Source: Pseudomonas silvicola (lineage in GTDB: Bacteria > Pseudomonadota > Gammaproteobacteria > Pseudomonadales > Pseudomonadaceae). Taken from it: 64,000 nucleotides of DNA. The stretch spans positions 62,001 through 126,000 of the forward strand of contig NZ_CP093281.1 of NCBI RefSeq assembly GCF_026651855.1, read 5' to 3'. Under the pieces are notes generated by a model. It was not told the origin of the DNA, searched no databases, and saw nothing but the letters and a program-made list of their open reading frames with translations. The translations under genes were made by a program, and so were the position numbers. Positions 10,549-21,567 of this stretch are shown here, piece by piece. Each line of letters starts with the position of its first letter. Within the stretch, counting starts at the first letter, position 1.

Positions 10549-10638
10549 CTTATTAGTCTTATTAGTCTTATTAGTCTTATTAGTCTTATTAGTCTTATTA
10601 GTCTTATTAGTCTTATTAGTCTTATTAGTCTTATTAGT
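10549..10638 (+). repeat. Tandem 9-bp repeat, 10 identical copies
   Basis: CTTATTAGT is repeated ten times without a mismatch, followed by a degenerate partial copy (TTTATT). It lies in the noncoding gap between the antitoxin-like gene and the end of vapC, 34 bp beyond the vapC stop. A perfect array like this is a candidate variable-number locus. No ORF runs through it with support. Confidence 0.95.
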
Positions 10639-10671
10639 TTTATTCCGGTTCTTAAATGTGTTCTGATGATG

Positions 10672-11095
10672 TTATTGCCACTCCCATGGATTGAGCAACA
10701 TAACGCCTAGTCCTTCAAAGTCCCTGGTATTTCGCGTAACTACAGTCATATCATGACGAAGGCAGTGGCCGCGATCATTGCATCATTCGCGGAACGTTGG
10801 TCGGGTACATGGAGTCTCGCACAATAAATGGCAGTTTCGGCATCAAAAGGCAGTACACGGCCTGAAAACTCACGTAATACCACTGATGCAAACCATTCGC
10901 GTAGCATTTCTCCCTGACGCACATCCTTTCGCAACACCTGAAGGATGCCTTTTTCGATCTCCATAATCGTAGTCGCTGATATGAACATATCACCCGCATC
11001 TACCGTATCCGTCAGTTGGATACTTGTGGATCAATTTTGGGCGTCCTTGCCTTACGCATTTCCGAAATGACATTGGTATCAAGCAAATATCTCAT
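10672..11095 (-). CDS. vapC: VapC-family PIN-domain toxin
   Basis: PIN-domain ribonuclease toxin of a type II module. The N-terminus MRYLLDTNVISEMRK has the first acidic residue; ATTIMEIEKGI holds the conserved Glu; DQRSANDAMIAATA carries the third acidic site; TRNTRDFEGLGVMLLNPW is the typical C-terminus. Frame breaks near 11010 and 10755. About 140 residues when joined, usual for the FitB/VapC subgroup. The start lies inside the end of the antitoxin gene (17-bp overlap). The enzyme's RNA target cannot be read from sequence. Confidence 0.85.
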
Positions 11096-11342
11096 GAAAA
11101 TCCACATCCCTGAAGCCTATGTCCACTCGTTGAGGATCAAAATCGATATCAGCGACACCGGGCATAGCAAGTGCATCCTGGATATTGCGTCGTGTACCCG
11201 TTAGCTTTTATATTCCTCAAACGTCATCAATACGTGGGCTGGTTCTCCGCGATCAGTGATGTATAGGGCCTTCCTCCGCCAGTTTTTTCGCAGCTGATAC
11301 CTGCTGATTGAACGAACGGCTCGAAATTGTTGAGATGCCCAT
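11079..11342 (-). CDS. Phd/YefM-type antitoxin
   Basis: Antitoxin partner of the overlapping vapC. Residues MGISTISSRSFNQQVSAAKK form the N-terminal DNA-binding fold; after a frame break near 11260, TDRGEPAHVLMTFEEYKKL is the classic Phd motif, and the acidic C-terminus (ADIDFDPQRVDIGFRDVDF) would wrap the toxin. A further base is missing in an A-run near 11213. About 89 residues. AGGAGG lies 6 nt before ATG 11342. Translation coupling with vapC keeps antitoxin in excess; the pair probably represses its own promoter. Confidence 0.8.
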
Positions 11343-11383
11343 AACAGCCTCCTGAGAATGTAGAAACATAACTACATGATACG

Positions 11384-12481
11384 TCAGCTGCACAATATTT
11401 CAACACCATGCTGAAAATAAGCATGTTTCAAGGGTACTGGAAATCTAGCTGATTGAAGTTCAAGAAAATAAGAATAGCGGTGATAAATCAGCAGCGGCGT
11501 TTTCACATCCTCCGGCAGGCGCTCACTCAACGGCTGCTCAAATATCGCCAGGCACTGCTCGATCTCGCGCCGCATATCATGTCCCAGCACCATATCCATC
11601 GTGCCTTTCTCCAGCAGTAAGCGACTCGATTCACTCAACTCATGTCCGGCGAAGATCACCTGATCTTGCACACCAAATGCCTCCAGCGCTTTGGCTACGC
11701 CTTCGTTACCGCCCGCCGTGTTGTAAATCCCGGCTAGCGGTTTGCCCTCTTCCAGCCACTTTTTCACGCTGTGCCAGGCGGTTTCGGCTTCGTCGTTAAT
11801 GTTGACGCGGTCACGAATCGTCAGCCACGGGAAAGCCTCTCGCAGCACGCGACGAAAGCCGATCTCGCGCTCCTCCTGGGTGCGATAGGTCGAACTGCAA
11901 ATCAGCAGAATATTGCCTGGTTGCTGCGGCGGCAGCATGCGGCCCATAAACCAACCGGCAGTCGCGCCTGAAGCGGTCTGATCGATACCCACATAAGCAG
12001 TACGCCGCGAATTGGGCAGATCGCTGGTGAGGCAAATCACCTGCACACCATCATCAATGGCGGCTTTCACCGCACGGTTGATCTTCACGTCATCGCGACA
12101 CACCAGAATAATGCCGCTGGCTTCAGTAGCGCGGTGTTCAATCAGCTTGCTAAAGCGGTCAGCGTGGAATTGCGCACTCGGCAACGTATCCAGTGTGATG
12201 TGAAGTTGCGGACGCTCGCGCATTACCGCACGTGCATGAAACTCAAGCTGAGCCACGAAGCTGGTGCCGGATTCACACACAATCGCGATACGTTTTGCCG
12301 CTCCGCGAGGGTCTTCTGTGTCACTCAGCCCCAACCGCACCATGGCATTTTCAACTTTCTTGCGCGTCACCTCGCGCACGCCTTGCCGTCCATTGATCAC
12401 GCGGTCTACGGTGGCGGGACTGACGCCCGCTTCCTGCGCGATGGCTTTAATGGATGGCGATTTCCAGTTTTGCAGCGTCAT
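11384..12481 (-). CDS. LacI-family transcriptional regulator
   Basis: Intact 365-residue repressor. N-terminal HTH and hinge (SIKAIAQEAGVSPATVDRVI), then a periplasmic-binding-protein-like sensor domain (GIILVCRDDVKINRA, AYVGIDQTASGATAGWFMGR, GIYNTAGGNEGVAKAL). The ATVDRVIN recognition helix is typical of LacI members next to inositol and sugar ABC systems. AGGA lies 7 nt before ATG 12481. It is divergent from iolG with a 236-bp shared region, so inositol or a derivative is the likely effector (inference). Confidence 0.9.
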   Translation of the reverse strand: MTLQNWKSPSIKAIAQEAGVSPATVDRVINGRQGVREVTRKKVENAMVRLGLSDTEDPRGAAKRIAIVCESGTSFVAQLEFHARAVMRERPQLHITLDTLPSAQFHADRFSKLIEHRATEASGIILVCRDDVKINRAVKAAIDDGVQVICLTSDLPNSRRTAYVGIDQTASGATAGWFMGRMLPPQQPGNILLICSSTYRTQEEREIGFRRVLREAFPWLTIRDRVNINDEAETAWHSVKKWLEEGKPLAGIYNTAGGNEGVAKALEAFGVQDQVIFAGHELSESSRLLLEKGTMDMVLGHDMRREIEQCLAIFEQPLSERLPEDVKTPLLIYHRYSYFLELQSARFPVPLKHAYFQHGVEILCS

Positions 12482-12717
12482 GATATTTCCTGATGTCCTT
12501 CACCTCATGGATGAAACAGTAGCTTGATAAGGCACTGATAATCAAATTGTTATAACTCCATGAATCAGAGAACAATCTTATATTTGAAGTCATTAACCTC
12601 AAATTTTCATGTGATCGGCCTCATCCTTTCAGCACCGTTTCAGGCTTTGCTTTGACTTAAAACTTCACCAATACGCTTAATAGCGCCATCACCTGTCGCC
12701 CTCATAGGAATTAAAAA

Positions 12718-13713
12718 ATGCTCAATGTTGCTCTCTTAGGTGCTGGCCGTATTGGACAGATTCACGCCGGAAATATCGCTGCGCATCCGCAATGTCGTCT
12801 GGCGTATGTGATGGATGTCTACGCACCTGCTGCTAATGTGCTGGCAGAGAAATACGGTGCCAAAGTGGCAGATCTCGACACCATTCTGGCGGACAGTTCG
12901 GTTGATCTGGTGGCGATTTGCAGCGCCACTAACACCCATGCAGATTTGATTGAAGCCGCCGCGCGCCAAAAAAGCCATCTTCTGTGAGAAGCCGGTGGAT
13001 TTAAGTTTGCAGCGCGTGCAGAGCTGTTTAGCCACTGTGCGTGCAGCAGGCGTGCCATTGATGGTTGGCTTTAACCGACGTTTTGACCCGAGCATGGCGC
13101 ATTTGCAGGCGTGTCTGCGTGATGGTGAGATTGGTGAAACCGAACTGGTGACCATCAGCTCACGCGATCCGGGTGCACCACCTGCCGAGTACGTTAAAGT
13201 CTCTGGCGGCCTGTTCCGTGATATGACGATTCATGATTTCGACATGGCGCGCTGGTTATTAAATGAAGAGCCGGTATCGGTATATGCCAGTGCAGCGGCG
13301 CTGGTTGATCCCGAGATTAAAGCGCTGGGCGATGTCGATACCGCCGTTGTCACCCTCACTTGCGCCAGCGGCAAGATGGCGGTGATCACCAACAGCCGTC
13401 GTGCTAGTTACGGCTACGATCAGCGTATTGAAGTACACGGCAGCGAAGGAATGTTGCAGGTAACGAATCAGCTGGAGTCTCGCTGGTGAAATCCGTGGCA
13501 AACGGGGTGGTGGCGCAGAAGCCGCAGCACTTCTTCCTGCAGCGTTATGCCGATGCTTACCGCAATGAACTGGCGACCCTCATTGAGGCGCTGGCAAAAG
13601 GCGAAGGCCAGTACCCCGGCGGGAATGATGGGTTGCAGGCGTTATTACTGGCGGATGCAGCGCTGGAGTCATTGAAAACCGGCAAACCGGTCGCACCGCA
13701 GTCGCTGTTGTAA
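12718..13713 (+). CDS. iolG: Inositol 2-dehydrogenase (Gfo/Idh/MocA family)
   Basis: NAD-dependent oxidation of myo-inositol to scyllo-inosose is the likely reaction. The Rossmann motif is GAGRIGQIHAGN at the N-terminus; the catalytic Lys is in CEKPVDLS; GGLFRDMTIHDFDMARWL carries the conserved Asp/His of the active site. Frame breaks near 12962 and 13485. About 332 residues, as expected. No other iol genes follow, so this may work with inositol genes elsewhere. Divergent from the LacI-family gene. A relative with different polyol specificity cannot be excluded. Confidence 0.85.
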
Positions 13714-13883
13714 GGCGGTGCTGATAAGGGGCGAACCCTGGTCCGTCCCTTCGACAACTCCCCATCAAGATGGAAGCTTGATTGAAAGCTCACTTAAGCT
13801 AAAGCAAACTGGCCAGAACGAGCCACATGCAGCAGTATGTTGCTCATTGATGGCAGCGTTAAGAACTAAAACGCATATGCTTA

Positions 13884-13905
13884 AGGGCGTCCGTTAAGAC
13901 GCCCT
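13884..13905. terminator. Bidirectional stem-loop between iolG and pirin gene
   Basis: AGGGCGTC, loop CGTTAA, GACGCCCT: a perfect 8-bp stem between two convergent genes. T-rich stretches flank it on both sides (TTGTTTT on the plus strand, GTTTTAG on the minus strand). Confidence 0.65.
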
Positions 13906-13913
13906 GGCTTGTT

Positions 13914-14637
13914 TTAACGCTGTGGATGATTCACTTCCAGTGGACGCAGGTCGAATAGCAGCACCTCTGCGTTATCGCCATGGGCGAAGTGCAATGCGCT
14001 CTCATTACGCACTCGCACCGTCACCTTCTTTGAATTTCACACCGTTCACTTCGATGCTGCCGCGCGCCACATGAATATAGGCGTAACGATCGGCATCCAG
14101 TGCGAAGGTCTGCTGCTCAGCACCATCAAAGAAACCGGCATAGATGCGGATATCCTGACGTACGCTCAGGCTGCCCTCTTCCCCCTCCGGCGAGATAATC
14201 AAACGCAGTTGCGCGTTTCTCGCTCTCTGGCACCGGGAGATCTGCTGATAGCCCGGCTGGGTATTGCGCTCGCCCGGTACAATCCAGATTTGCAGGAAGT
14301 GCACGTTATCGCTCTTCGAGTGGTTGAACTCGCTGTGCGTCACACCGCTACCCGCGCTCATCAACTGCACATCACCGGGGACGATCACCGAGCCGGTGCC
14401 CATTGAATCTTTATGCTCCAGCGCGCCGTCCAGCACATAGAGATGATCTCCATATTGTTGTGTGGATGCGCACCAAAGCCACGCCCCGGCGCGCGACATG
14501 GTCATCGTTGGATCACCAGCAGATCGGAAAAACCGGTCTGTTTTGGATCCCAGTAACTGGCGAAAGAGAAGGTGGTGTGAGTTCAGCCAACCGTGGTCAC
14601 CCACTCCGCGTTGTTCTGACAGACGTTGTTCAATCAT
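13914..14637 (-). CDS. Pirin family protein
   Basis: Bicupin of the pirin/YhhW family, about 233 residues when joined; some members oxidise quercetin-like flavonoids. Visible: GDHGWLNSHH, HKDSMGTGSVIVPGDVQLMS, AGSGVTHSEFNH, LQIWIVPGE and the C-terminal HFAHGDNAEVLLFDLRPLEV. The metal-binding region RGFGAHPHNNMEII can be read by changing frame near 14470. Breaks also near 14560 and 14010. GAGGAG precedes ATG 14637. Divergent from a LysR regulator, the common pirin-LysR pairing. Confidence 0.85.
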
Positions 14638-14760
14638 GGTTTGCTCCTCAAATGTGCGGTGGAGAGACGTTTGCCCTTCCGAATGAGGATAAGTATACGT
14701 AAACTAATTTGCCCAACAATCCGCCAACCTGACAATGACTGTCACCGAAAAGTGGACAAT

Positions 14761-15625
14761 ATGCAGATAGAAGATCTTCGTATTTATGTCGCCGTAATTA
14801 AAGCCGGTAACTTCACCGCCGCCGCCGAACAGTTGATGCTGTCGAAGCAATACGTCAGCCGCCGTATTGCTGCACTTGAGGAGTCACTCGGCGCACGCCT
14901 GCTGAATCGCAACACGCGCAAACTGTCGGTGACGGATAACGGCCAGCTCTTTGCCCAACATGCGCAACGTATTCTCGATGATGTGCAGGAAGCCCAGCAG
15001 GCGGTATCTGGCCGGCAACAGGTGTTGCAGGGCAGCTTTCGTCTTAGTGTTCCGATGTCGTTTGGCATCAGCCACTTGTCACCGTATATCGCCGAGTTCC
15101 TCAGTCAGCACCCCGGATTGCAGTTCCAGGTGGAGTTGGCGGACCGCTACGTCGATATGGTCGGTGAAGGCTTTGATATGGCGATCCGCATTGGCACCCT
15201 GCCCGACTCAAGCGATCGCCAAACGTCTGGGCGTGTTTCGCCGCGTGATCTGTGGCAGCCCGTCATACATTCAGGGCGCGGGCGCACCACGTGAACCAGA
15301 GGATCTGCTCAATCACGCTTGTTTGCGTTACGGGCGAGAAAGCCAGACCGGCTGGGAACTGTTTAACGGTGAACAACGCAAGGTGATGGCGGTGCAAGGC
15401 CCGATGGTGAGCAATAACGGTGAGATGTTACGTGATGCGGCGGTGGCTGGATTGGGGCTGATTCTGCTGCCGGGTTTATCGTGGCACCGGCCTTAGCCAG
15501 CGGTGATTTGATGACCGTGCTGGATATCTACTCCCCTCAGCCTGAACGCTCTATCCACAGCATCGTCAGCGCAGCGAAGTGAATCGGGTGTTTATGGCGT
15601 TTTGCAGGAAAAGTTGGCAGGATAA
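14761..15625 (+). CDS. LysR-family regulator, divergent from pirin gene
   Basis: N-terminal HTH (VIKAGNFTAAAEQLMLSKQY, VSRRIAALEESLGARLL) and substrate-binding domain (FRLSVPMSFGISHLSPYIA, DRYVDMVGEGFDMAIRIGTL). Frame breaks near 15222, 15478, 15560 and 15610 (a missing T in a T-run); the restored end is EKLAG and a stop at 15625. About 290 residues. The ribosome site before ATG 14761 is weak, but the start fits the family N-terminus exactly. Likely activates the pirin gene across the 123-bp gap. Confidence 0.85.
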
Positions 15626-15630
15626 TGAAA

Positions 15631-15652
15631 CGGGCGACCTGATGGCCGCCCG
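15631..15652. terminator. Stem-loop between convergent lysR and MFS genes
   Basis: CGGGCGACC, loop TGAT, GGCCGCCCG: 8 of 9 pairs, 5 bp after the lysR stop and 11 bp beyond the MFS gene stop. No strong U-tract; short A/T-rich runs flank both sides. Confidence 0.5.
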
Positions 15653-15663
15653 ATAAGAATCAA

Positions 15664-16900
15664 CTAGGCGCTTTCATGCGCAAACGTAATCGACTTTCTC
15701 CGTGCATCGCGCACCGCGATACCATGAATCAACAAGCCCAACATCGCCAGAATCGCACCGACCCAACCGGTTGACTGCCAGCCAAGGCCCGCAGAGATGG
15801 TCACGCCACCCAGCCATGCGCCGAGCGCATTCGCCAGGTTAAATGCCGAGTGATTCAACGCCGCCGCCATGGTCTGCGCATCGCCCGCCACATCCATCAA
15901 ACGGATTTGCAGCACGCTCGCCAGCGCCACCATGGTACCGACCAGCATCACATTGAGTGAACCGGCAAACGCATAATGCGCGGTGAACACAAAGGCACTC
16001 AGCACCAGCACCGACCAGATCAGCACCATGCGAATGGTTTTCTCCAGTCCACGATCCGCCAGACGACCACCCACCACGTTGCCGATAATCATGCCGAGTC
16101 CAAACAGCGCCAGCACCACCGGAATCCAGCTCACCGGCATTTGTGCCAGTTCGGTCAGCGTAGGTTTCACGTAGCTGAACACCGAGAACAAGCCGCCGCT
16201 GCCGATCGCACCAATCGCCAGCGTCAGCAACACCTGCTTGCGCGTCAGCGCCGAGAGTTCACGCAACGGACTGGCGGTTTTGTCACCCGCCACGTTCGGC
16301 ACCCACATGCCCACCAGCACCATGGTCAACAGCGCTAATACGCCAACAATGGCGAACGCTTCCACATAATGAACACCTGTCCAATCGCGGTAACCGCAGG
16401 CACGCCAAGCAGGTTGGCGATCGTCAGGCCAAATAGCACCATCGAAACGGCCTGAGCACGTTTTCTGCGCTCTACCAATCCAGCAGCGACCAATGCGGCG
16501 ACACCAAAGAACGTGCCGTGCGGAAAACCGGCGAGGAAACGCGCCAGCAGCATAGAGTAGTAATCCGGTGCCACCGAGCTAAACAGGTTACCCGCGGCAA
16601 ACAGGCCCATCAGCGTCATCAGGAAGTTACGACGTGAAGCGCGAGCACCGAGCACAGCCAACAGCGGTGCGCCGATCACCACGCCCAGCGCGTATATACT
16701 GATCAGGTGGCCCGCCGTAGGGATAGAAACATTGAGGCCGGTGGCGGCATCGGGCAGCAGGCCCATGATGACGAATTCGCCGGTATTTTTCCAATCGCAA
16801 AGCCACCGGTGCCGAGCGCAAACAGCGCTTTGAGCACACTGGCGCGTGGCAGCGATGCCTGCTCCGGCAGCTGATTAAGTTGAGGTTGTGCAGATGACAT
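15664..16900 (-). CDS. MFS transporter, AraJ/drug-efflux DHA1 type
   Basis: Twelve-helix inner-membrane exporter. GEFVIMGLLPDAATGLNVSI is the typical first helix of the AraJ/YdhP/NepI-like group; LLARFLAGFPHGTFFGVAAL is helix 4; the C-terminal half includes SYVKPTLTELAQMPVSWIPV and AAALNHSAFNLANALGAWLG. Frame breaks near 16783 and 16365. About 410 residues. GGAA precedes ATG 16900. Substrates of this group include arabinose and purine nucleosides or drugs, so specificity is open. Confidence 0.85.
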
Positions 16901-17034
16901 GGTTTTCCAGTAACGCAGGTGAAGAATCCAATCACAATCGTGGCGGCATTGAAGGCCACCATCGTTGAGACTGAAAGGATTTAGCGGAACATGATAACTG
17001 ATTTAAATGAAAATTCGATGGCAGAGAATTATGT

Positions 17035-17083
17035 GGCGGCTAATTAATCGTTGATTAGCCGCCTTGCGCCCAACACGGCGCAA
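17035..17083. repeat. Two adjacent inverted repeats after the ROK kinase gene
   Basis: GGCGGCTAAT/ATTAGCCGCC (17035-17063, perfect 10-bp arms, 9-nt loop) and TTGCGCC/GGCGCAA (17064-17083, perfect 7-bp arms). They lie between the end of the importer-kinase operon and the MFS gene and could end transcription, although no U-tract is present. Confidence 0.55.
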
Positions 17084-17128
17084 AGCAAGGGTATGTTGAC
17101 TGGCACCGCTGCAGTGTGTGCATTTTCG

Positions 17129-18057
17129 TTAAGCAACCTGACGTGCCAGCAGCGCCGCGCCGATCATTCCACCGTTATGGGCAAATGTGCCCGGAACCAC
17201 TAAGCGATGCCTGGTGCTGCGCAACACATAACGCTGCACTTCCTCATTCAATGCTCCCATCAACGCTGCCACCGAAGCCAATCCTCCGCCCACCGCCACC
17301 AACGATGCACCGGTGATGTTGATGGTGTAAGCCAGCGGCTGACTTACCAGTTGTAACCACACCTGAATCGTGCGATTAGCCTGCACTTCCTGCTGTTGCC
17401 AGCCGGCGATAATGTCGAGGCTGCTCGCATTAACGTCATGTAAAGTGCGATGGAGATTCTCTAGCCCGCGCGCGCCGCCGTAACTATCGAGACAGCCTTT
17501 TTGACCGCAGGGACAAGGCTGGCGCGGCAAGCGTATTGTCTCGCCTTCTATGTCCACTTCGGTCAGCGTAATCGGACCATGGCCCCATTCACCCGTCAGG
17601 CCATTCTGTCCGGTGATGATGCGCCCATCTGCCACCAAACCGCCGCCGACGCCGGAACCGAGAATGGCGCCAAACACCACTTTATGCCTTTACCCGCCTG
17701 CCTGCGCTTCCGCGAAAGTGAAGCAGTCGGCATCGTTATGCACGATCACTTTACGTTGCAGTAACTCGCCCAGCGCACAGCTGGTGCGTTGATGAAGGCT
17801 GGGATATTACTGGCAAACATCTCACCGCTATCGGGTGCCACGATGCCCGCAGTGGAGATTGCCAACGGTGAATCCGTGCTGAAGTGCAGCTGATGTTGTT
17901 GAATCATACGGCTCACCAGCGCGGTAAAATTCTGCCAGCTGTCTGCCGGGATGGTTTGCTGATCGAGCATAGTGAGCTGCTGCTGCGCATCCATCACACC
18001 CAGCTTAACGAACGAACCGCCCAGATCGAGGCAGATCACTGCCGGTGTTGTACTCAT
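17129..18057 (-). CDS. ROK-family sugar kinase
   Basis: Cytoplasmic sugar or amino-sugar kinase, about 310 residues. ATP-binding motif at the N-terminus (VICLDLGGSFVKLGVMD), catalytic region VHNDADCFTFAEA (across a frame break near 17780), glycine loop LGSGVGGGLVADG, then the zinc-binding CPCGQKGCLDSYGG and AVGGGLASV. A second break lies near 17680. The gene is the last of a minus-strand operon and overlaps the upstream permease by 4 bp. Its place behind a peptide-type importer suggests phosphorylation of the sugar part of the imported compound (inference). Confidence 0.85.
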
Positions 18058-18919
18058 AAACGTTTATCCATCACATCACGCAGGCCGTCGCCCAGCACAT
18101 TAAAGCCAAGCACAGTAATCAAAATCGCCAGTCCGGGGAACAGCGACACATAAATATTCAGCCCAAGGAAGTTGCGCCCATCACTCATCATGGTGCCCCA
18201 CTCCGGCATCGGCGGTTGCACGCCTAAACCGAGAAACGACAAGCTGGCCGCCGACAGCACCACTGCGCCCGCTGTTAGCGTCGATTGCACAATCAGCGGT
18301 CCGATTGAATTGCGCAGTATGTAATGGGTGATGATGCGCGGATAGCGCACGCCCAGCATATGCGCGGCTTCGATGTACTCCATGTTTTTCAGGCCGAGCG
18401 TCAGGTTACGACTGAGGCGCGCATAGACCGGAATCGAGAATAGCGATATGGCAATCAGCATATTGGCCAGTCCCTCGCCCAGCACGCTGACGATCAAAAT
18501 CGCCAGTACGATGCCAGGAAAGGCGAAAATAATATCCATCACCCACATAATCAGCGCATCGATTTTGCGTCCTGCCAGACCGGAGATGATGCCAAGGGAA
18601 TGCCAATCACCATCGAAATCGCGACGCTCAGACAAACCTCGAACAGCGTGATGCGCGCGCCATAAATCACGCGAGCGAAGATGTCGCGGCCATAGTCGTC
18701 CGTGCCAAACCAGTGCGCAGCAGAGGGAGCCTGCAAGGTGTTCAGCAGATCCTGTTCGATCGGATCCCAATGGGTTAACAGCGGCGCTAACACCGCGGCC
18801 AGCACCACCAGCAGTACCAATCCGCCGCCAATCGCTATCGACGGATTGTTCTGTAGCATGCGCAGGAACTGGCGACGGCGCGATCGTGTCGGCAGCAAAG
18901 AGGTATCGAGGCTGTTCAT
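18054..18919 (-). CDS. ABC importer permease, DppC/GsiD type
   Basis: Second inner-membrane subunit of a peptide/nickel-type ABC importer. The N-terminal helix with HWFGTDDYGRDIFARVIYGA is the family signature; the EAA coupling loop is EYIEAAHMLGVRYPRIITHY; C-terminus has LSFLGLGVQPPMPEWGTMMS. One frame break near 18600. About 289 residues. Shares one base of stop/start (TGATG) with the upstream DppB-type gene and 4 bp with the ROK kinase gene, indicating coupled translation. Confidence 0.9.
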
Positions 18920-19838
18920 CAGTCGAACCTTATTTTGGGATTGAGCAGGCCAATCAATATTTCACCCACCAGGTTCATCAGCACCACGCCGGTAACCGCC
19001 ACCAGCGTCACGCCCTGAATCACCGGGTAGTCGCGGTATTTGACCGAATCCACCAGCAGGCGACCAATCCCGGGCCAGTTAAACACCGATTCCGTGACCA
19101 CTGCGCCACCAATCAGGCTGCCGAAGTTAAGTGCGACGATGGTGACAATCGGGATCAAGGCGTTGCGCAGCGCATGTTTCCAGTGAATATTCGCCGACGA
19201 TAAGCCTTTGGCTTTGGCGGTACGAATATAGTCCTGACTCAGCACATCCAGCATGCTGGATCGCGTCATACGGGCAATCATCGCCATCGGCAGAATCGCC
19301 AGCGTGACGGTCGGCATCACGTAGTTTTTCCATGTGTCCGCGCCCAACAGCGGCAGCCAGCCGAGTTCCACCGCAAAGTAGTTCATCGCCAGCAGCGCGA
19401 GCCAGAAGTTGGCTATCGATGCGCCCGCAATGGTCAGCACCATCACGATTTGATCGGGAATACGCTGGCGATAAATCGCCCCGGTCATGCCCGCAGGCAC
19501 GCCGATGGCAATCGCCAACAGATAGGCCAGTGCCGCCAGCGATAAGGTGTAAGGCAAACGCTCGCTGATTTCGGTGATCACCGGGCGCTGTGACTGCAAC
19601 GATTCCCCCAGATTGCCGTGCAGTGCTTCAGTAGCAAATTTGATGTACTGCAGCGGCAGCGGCTGATCCAAACCCAGCCGGATGCGCATGTTATCCACCG
19701 CTTCCTGCGGCGCTTCCGGGCCCGCCATCAGGCGTGCCGGATCGCCCGGCAACGCGCGGATGGCGATAAATACGATGATCGACACGCCAAAATAATCAGC
19801 GGCAGCGAGAGCACCTTTTTCGCAACGTACGCTTTCAT
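18919..19838 (-). CDS. ABC importer permease, DppB/GsiC type
   Basis: First permease of the importer. IVFIAIRALPGDPARLMAGP is the DppB N-terminal periplasmic motif; EAA loop region is YIRTAKAKGLSSANIHWKHA; C-terminus VLMNLVGEILIGLLNPKIRF. Restoring one base near 19790 extends the N-terminus to MKAYVAKKVLSLPLIIFG, a normal first helix, so the start is placed at 19838 rather than at the internal Met. About 307 residues. Follows the binding-protein gene by 3 bp. Confidence 0.9.
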
Positions 19839-19841
19839 CAA

Positions 19842-21366
19842 TCAGTTCTTCACTGCGTCACGAACCACAATCTGTCCGCCAGGCTGCATGGTAACGCCGC
19901 TGATGTTTTTACGTGAGGCGTAGAGATCATCCTGATAGAACAGCAGCACCTGCGGGGCCAGCCCGCTGATCTGTTTCTGTGCCTGGAAATAGAGATCTTT
20001 GCGTTTCGCATCGTCAAGCGTGGAAGCGGCGGTATCGATCAGGTCATCAGTTTGCTTATCGCTGAAGAAGCCGAGATTCGCGCCACCCGGTGCAAAGCTG
20101 GCGCTGTGATACAGCGGGCGCAGTTGCAAGTCAGAACCGTACAAACCGGATGACCACGACGCCAATACCGCATCAGTGCCCTGCTGTTTCTCTTTGGCAT
20201 CGGCGAAGGCGGCTTTGGTCAGACGCCGCTTTCCATCTGGCGCACATTCAACTTCACGCCGATTTTCGCCCATAGCCCTGCAACACCTGCGCGGTGCGCG
20301 CATCCGGTGCCTGAACCGCATCGACATGCTGAAGCCATCCGGGTAACCTGCCGCTTTCAGCAGTTCTTTGGCTTTCTGCGTCGTAAGGGTAATCCTTCAG
20401 GCTCTTGTCGTAGTTAGCATCAACCGGAGCCAGTGAAGAGTTAGCCGGCTGTGCATAACCAAACATGAGGGCTTTCACCAGCGCCTGCTGATCGGTAGCA
20501 AAGTTCAGCGCCTGACGCACGCGCACGTCGCTCAACGGCTTCACTTTGCGTATTAAGATCCACCAGAACACGGCCGCGCCAGGCGACTGTTTCAAATTCA
20601 CGTTAGCATTGTTTTTCAACATTCCGGCGAATTGCGGCGGTACCGGATTAATAATATCGACCTGGCCGGATTGCAGCGCCATATTCATCACGGAAGGCTC
20701 ACTGCTCCACGTCCATTTAATTTCATCAGGGCCGTTTGATTTACCCCAATAATCACTGTTCTTTTCTCCAGCACATATTCGCCAGATTTATATTGTTCCA
20801 GCTTATACGGCCCGGTGCCGTCCGCCTTATTACTGATGCTGCCCGCTTTATCTGCGGTAGGGCTGACCATTAATCCGGTCCCGATGCCAGCACGGTTAAA
20901 AAGGCCGGATTGATTTTTTTCAGCTCAAACTCAACCGTTAAATCATCGGTTTTCTTCACATCCTGAATAAAGGTGCGAACTTTACCGCTGCCCGCCAGAC
21001 CGCGTTTGGTATCCAAATGGCGCTGGAAGTTTTCCACTACCGCATCGGCATTAAACGGCGAGCCGTCGTGGAATTTCACATTTGGGCGAAGCTTGAATGT
21101 CCAGTGTAATCCGCTGCTATCCGCACTCCAGGAGAGCGCCAGCGCAGGGATAATCTTGCCGTCATCACCCAGACGCGTCAGGCCTTCATACATGGGATCG
21201 AGCACCGTGCCGGTAAAGGTAGCGGTCTGGTTGCCCGGATCCATGCTGCGTGGCGGTTCGTTTGCATAATCACCAGCTGGCTGGCCATTGCCGCCGAGCT
21301 TGCCAGTGACGCCATGATACAACCGGCCAGCGTCAGTACCTTTAAATGCTTGAATGTGCTTTGCAT
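19842..21366 (-). CDS. Extracytoplasmic solute-binding protein, peptide/glutathione (SBP_bac_5) type
   Basis: Periplasmic receptor of the importer, about 510 residues when joined. Signal peptide QSTFKHLKVLTLAGCIMASL; family core ANEPPRSMDPGNQTATFTGT, PMYEGLTRLGDDGKIIPAL, FKLRPNVKFHDGSPFNADAV, then GTGPYKLEQYKSGEYVLEKR and DVRVRQALNFATDQQALVKA. Frame breaks near 21265, 20875, 20760, 20690, 20370 and 20225. ATG 21366 has GAGGG upstream. First gene of the minus operon (binding protein, two permeases, ROK kinase). It resembles GsiB, but the ligand cannot be told; glutathione itself is unlikely given the ROK genes. Confidence 0.85.
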
Positions 21367-21374
21367 GAAGGCCC

Positions 21375-21389
21375 TCAATGAATCATTGA
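21375..21389. promoter_or_regulatory. Palindrome just upstream of binding-protein gene
   Basis: TCAATGA-A-TCATTGA: perfect 7-bp arms in the divergent region, 8 bp before the binding-protein start. Candidate operator for the divergent ROK regulator; position close to the ribosome site would suit repression. Confidence 0.4.
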
Positions 21390-21567
21390 AATGTTAGGTG
21401 AATTAACAACGCTATATAAGGCACATTCTCTGAACAAAAACCAATACGTAAGTTCATATATTTTACTTATAGTTAGATCTGCGTTCAGAAAATTAACTAA
21501 ATATCGTTGAATTTGTTTTCCAGCCTCATTATTGTCAGGTCATATCGCTAATGCAGTGAGAACCAAC

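Noticed and set aside
10549-10638. Repeat array considered as CRISPR
   Set aside because: Units are 9 bp and directly adjacent with no spacers; no cas gene is nearby.
12590-12650. Possible LacI-type operator between the LacI gene and iolG
   Set aside because: TTTCA-like half sites are present, but no convincing palindrome could be assembled.
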